A DNA stretch of 64,000 bases from Aphidius gifuensis (Eukaryota > Arthropoda > Insecta > Hymenoptera > Braconidae). The stretch is taken from NCBI RefSeq assembly GCF_014905175.1, contig NC_057788.1, positions 6,324,001 to 6,388,000 on the forward strand, written 5' to 3'. Position 1 is the first letter of the stretch. Every line of letters starts with the position of its first letter. A program made the translations under genes and the position numbers. Below, piece by piece: positions 62,128 through 64,000 of this stretch. A model generated the notes under the pieces. The model did not search any database. It saw nothing but the letters and a program-made list of their open reading frames with translations, and was not told the DNA's origin.

Positions 62128-63779
62128 ATGACTCGGTTCAAAAGATCATATGAATTAGACATGGAAAATAACGTGGTAAAAAAATATAAAGTTATACAAA
62201 TACCATGGAGTAAATCTCCATTCAGAAGACAAATTTCAACACGTTGCAGCGAAATAAAAAATAAGGTTAGTCAAAAATAACTCAGTGTAAATAATTAATA
62301 ACAGTATAATATAAGAATATTAAATATAAATGTTGATTATTCTTTTCAGCTATACGGTCATCATGATGATCAATCATATGCCAAAGATGTACTGACAATA
62401 GAACGTGTTAATGATGATTGCCTGGCTGAAATATTCATGTATCTTCCAGCATGTGAAAGACCAAAAATTGCATTGGGTATGATGATGATAATTAACATAT
62501 AAAATGAGCTATTTAATAATGACAATTAATTTATTTTTTTAGTATGCAAACAATGGAAAAGAGTCCTTGATTATTACTCTTGGTTTAATGTCAAAAAACT
62601 TGAACTAACTTATTGGAGATATCATAAGGACTCAAATTTTTTAACGAAAAATTATCCAACAATCGATAGACAATTTAGTTTTTTGAAATCGCTTCTTAAT
62701 AAGTGTGGTCGTTATTTAACAAAATTAGACTTGACAGCATATAACCATTGTAACATAGTACCAGTTATCAATGAATCTTGTCCAAATCTCGTAGAACTTC
62801 GAATAAGAATTGAATATATTGACGATGCAATATTAGATAATGCATTTACACGTCTTTTGAAACTAAAAGTATTGAAAATTATATTTCAATGTTTTAAAAC
62901 GCGCGATACATTAATACCTTTTACTTTAATCAACTCATTTTTAAACGTTGCTGATACATTGACTGAACTGAATTTGTCAAATTGGACTGAATGCCTGGAG
63001 GACTATACTAATTTTCCACGTGCAATGACTCGTGTAAGTTAAACTTTATTAAAAAAAAAAATAAAAGCAAAAATATTCCTTTTTATACTTTACATATAGG
63101 TACTTATGAACTATTTGTTTTGCAGGCGGTTTCTGAACTGAAGGCCTTGAAAAAGTTTCAATTTGCTGGTATAAGTAGCCCCAAAAGTTTAATCAATTAT
63201 TTGAAATTGACAGAATCTACATTAGATACCACTAGTGATGAGTGTAAATATCGTGAAAATAAATTGGATTCCTTAAAAAAATATACTTCGGTCAAGAGCT
63301 TAGATATTACAAATTCCCGAGTTACTGATGATTTTTTATATAATCTTGTCAATGTCATGAGTGAATTAGAATCATTACGAATTTATGGTTGTATGATAAC
63401 CGATGCTGGTATAGTAGCAATTTCAAAGATGAATTATTTAAGAAATTTTGATTGTTTCGGGTTTAATAACGAACTCACTGACTCTTCAATTAAATTACTC
63501 AAAAATATGGAAGTTGTGTTCTTACCATTCAGCATTAAAATTACAGATGAATCAGCCATAAAAGTTCTTGAAAATTCACCAGAGTTGAGATATTATCGCG
63601 TTAATAACACAAGTGTAACTTTTGAATTTATCAAGAAAGCAGAAAAAATATCAAGAAATCGTAAAAAAAAATTGACAGTGGTCATGTCATATGAAGATGG
63701 TGAGCCTAATACACAAATTGAATATGAATATTTAACAGTCGAATTTGTTGAAAAAGAGGAACAACGAAAAAAAAATTAG
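62128..63779 (+). CDS. F-box and leucine-rich repeat protein
   Basis: Likely substrate receptor of an SCF ubiquitin ligase; the substrate is unknown. Exons 62128-62265, 62350-62476, 62543-63033, 63126-63779, giving 469 aa. Residues about 62-105 are an F-box (ERVNDDCLAEIFMYLPACER, then PKIALVCKQWKRVL). Irregular LRRs follow from about 130 to 440, e.g. LTKLDLTAYNHC, CPNLVELRIRI, LTELNLSNW, VKSLDITNSRVTDDF, LESLRIYGCMITDAGIVAI, LTDSSIKLLKNM. These are the cysteine-containing AMN1/FBXL type. The N terminus is basic. It sits directly beside the foldback element. Insects carry many diverged members, so an orthologue is not named. Confidence 0.85.
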
Positions 63780-64000
63780 ATAATCTTCTATCTAATACCA
63801 GATTGATTAAACTTTTTAAGAATACTAGTACAAGGACATAAGTATCTATACCTATTCTATAAAAGATTCATTGTTCATTGATTTTATAAACACAAGTATT
63901 ATCATAAAAAAAAAAAGAATGAATAAATTGACGAAAAATTTTTTTAAGTTATTTATTTACACATAAATCACACATAATTCACACGTAATTTTTAGTCTAA
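63780..64000. other. 3' UTR and flank
   Basis: F-box gene 3' UTR with AATAAA at about 63921-63926. Nothing else seen before the window ends. Confidence 0.5.

Noticed and set aside
1..64000. CRISPR arrays, operons, prokaryotic promoters, attachment sites
   Set aside because: Spliced nuclear genes throughout; no regular spaced repeats or bacterial gene spacing.

Overview
The window is a very AT-rich, intron-rich arthropod nuclear segment. Gene content points to an insect (windbeutel/ERp29, RIM-binding protein with long Q-rich tracts, FoxL2, COPB2). The base composition, short introns and CAA/CAG microsatellites would fit a parasitoid wasp such as a braconid, but that placement is inference. 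I see no bacterial, viral or CRISPR features.

Layout, left to right. 1-7300 is mostly non-coding; it holds one coding-like minus-strand exon (1777-1885) that may belong to a gene running off the left edge, and an exon-like module (4512-4586) with a diverged second copy at 20403-20469. COPB2 (+, 7301-11154) is followed by a long spacer and then FoxL2 (-, 14864-22515, eight coding exons, probable promoter near 24.3 kb). 22.5-28.5 kb is non-coding apart from an inverted repeat and a small structured RNA gene. A compact housekeeping block follows: RanBP1 (+), wbl/ERp29 (-) and a CRAL-TRIO lipid-transfer protein (-). After a second copy of the RNA gene and a long 5' region comes the synaptic scaffold gene Rbp (+, 37128-47309, 17 coding exons). 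The 5 kb 3' of Rbp holds no gene but several inverted repeats. Then come an unknown four-TM protein (-), prohibitin-2 (+, sharing a bidirectional promoter), cytoplasmic AspRS (+), gamma-glutamylcyclotransferase (+), a foldback-type mobile element (60459-61876) and an F-box/LRR protein (+).

Most notable: (1) two paralogous RNA genes, 27172-27329 and 33342-33509. Each has the same external promoter layout (a conserved ~24-nt block, 10 nt, TATATATA, 23 nt, G-rich start), a T5 terminator, and a 5'/3' terminal stem kept by different base pairs in the two copies. This is the signature of a U6-like RNA polymerase III structured ncRNA, and I cannot match it to a known family. (2) A prohibitin-2 splice form with a different C terminus. 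(3) A foldback element made of inverted tandem arrays with 33-bp perfect terminal repeats and a 6-bp target duplication. (4) Perfect hairpins at 52386-52471 and 60369-60414.

Exon boundaries were placed by hand from GT(GC)-AG sites, codon phase and remembered family features. All multi-exon CDS lengths sum to multiples of three, but none was checked by alignment or RNA evidence.
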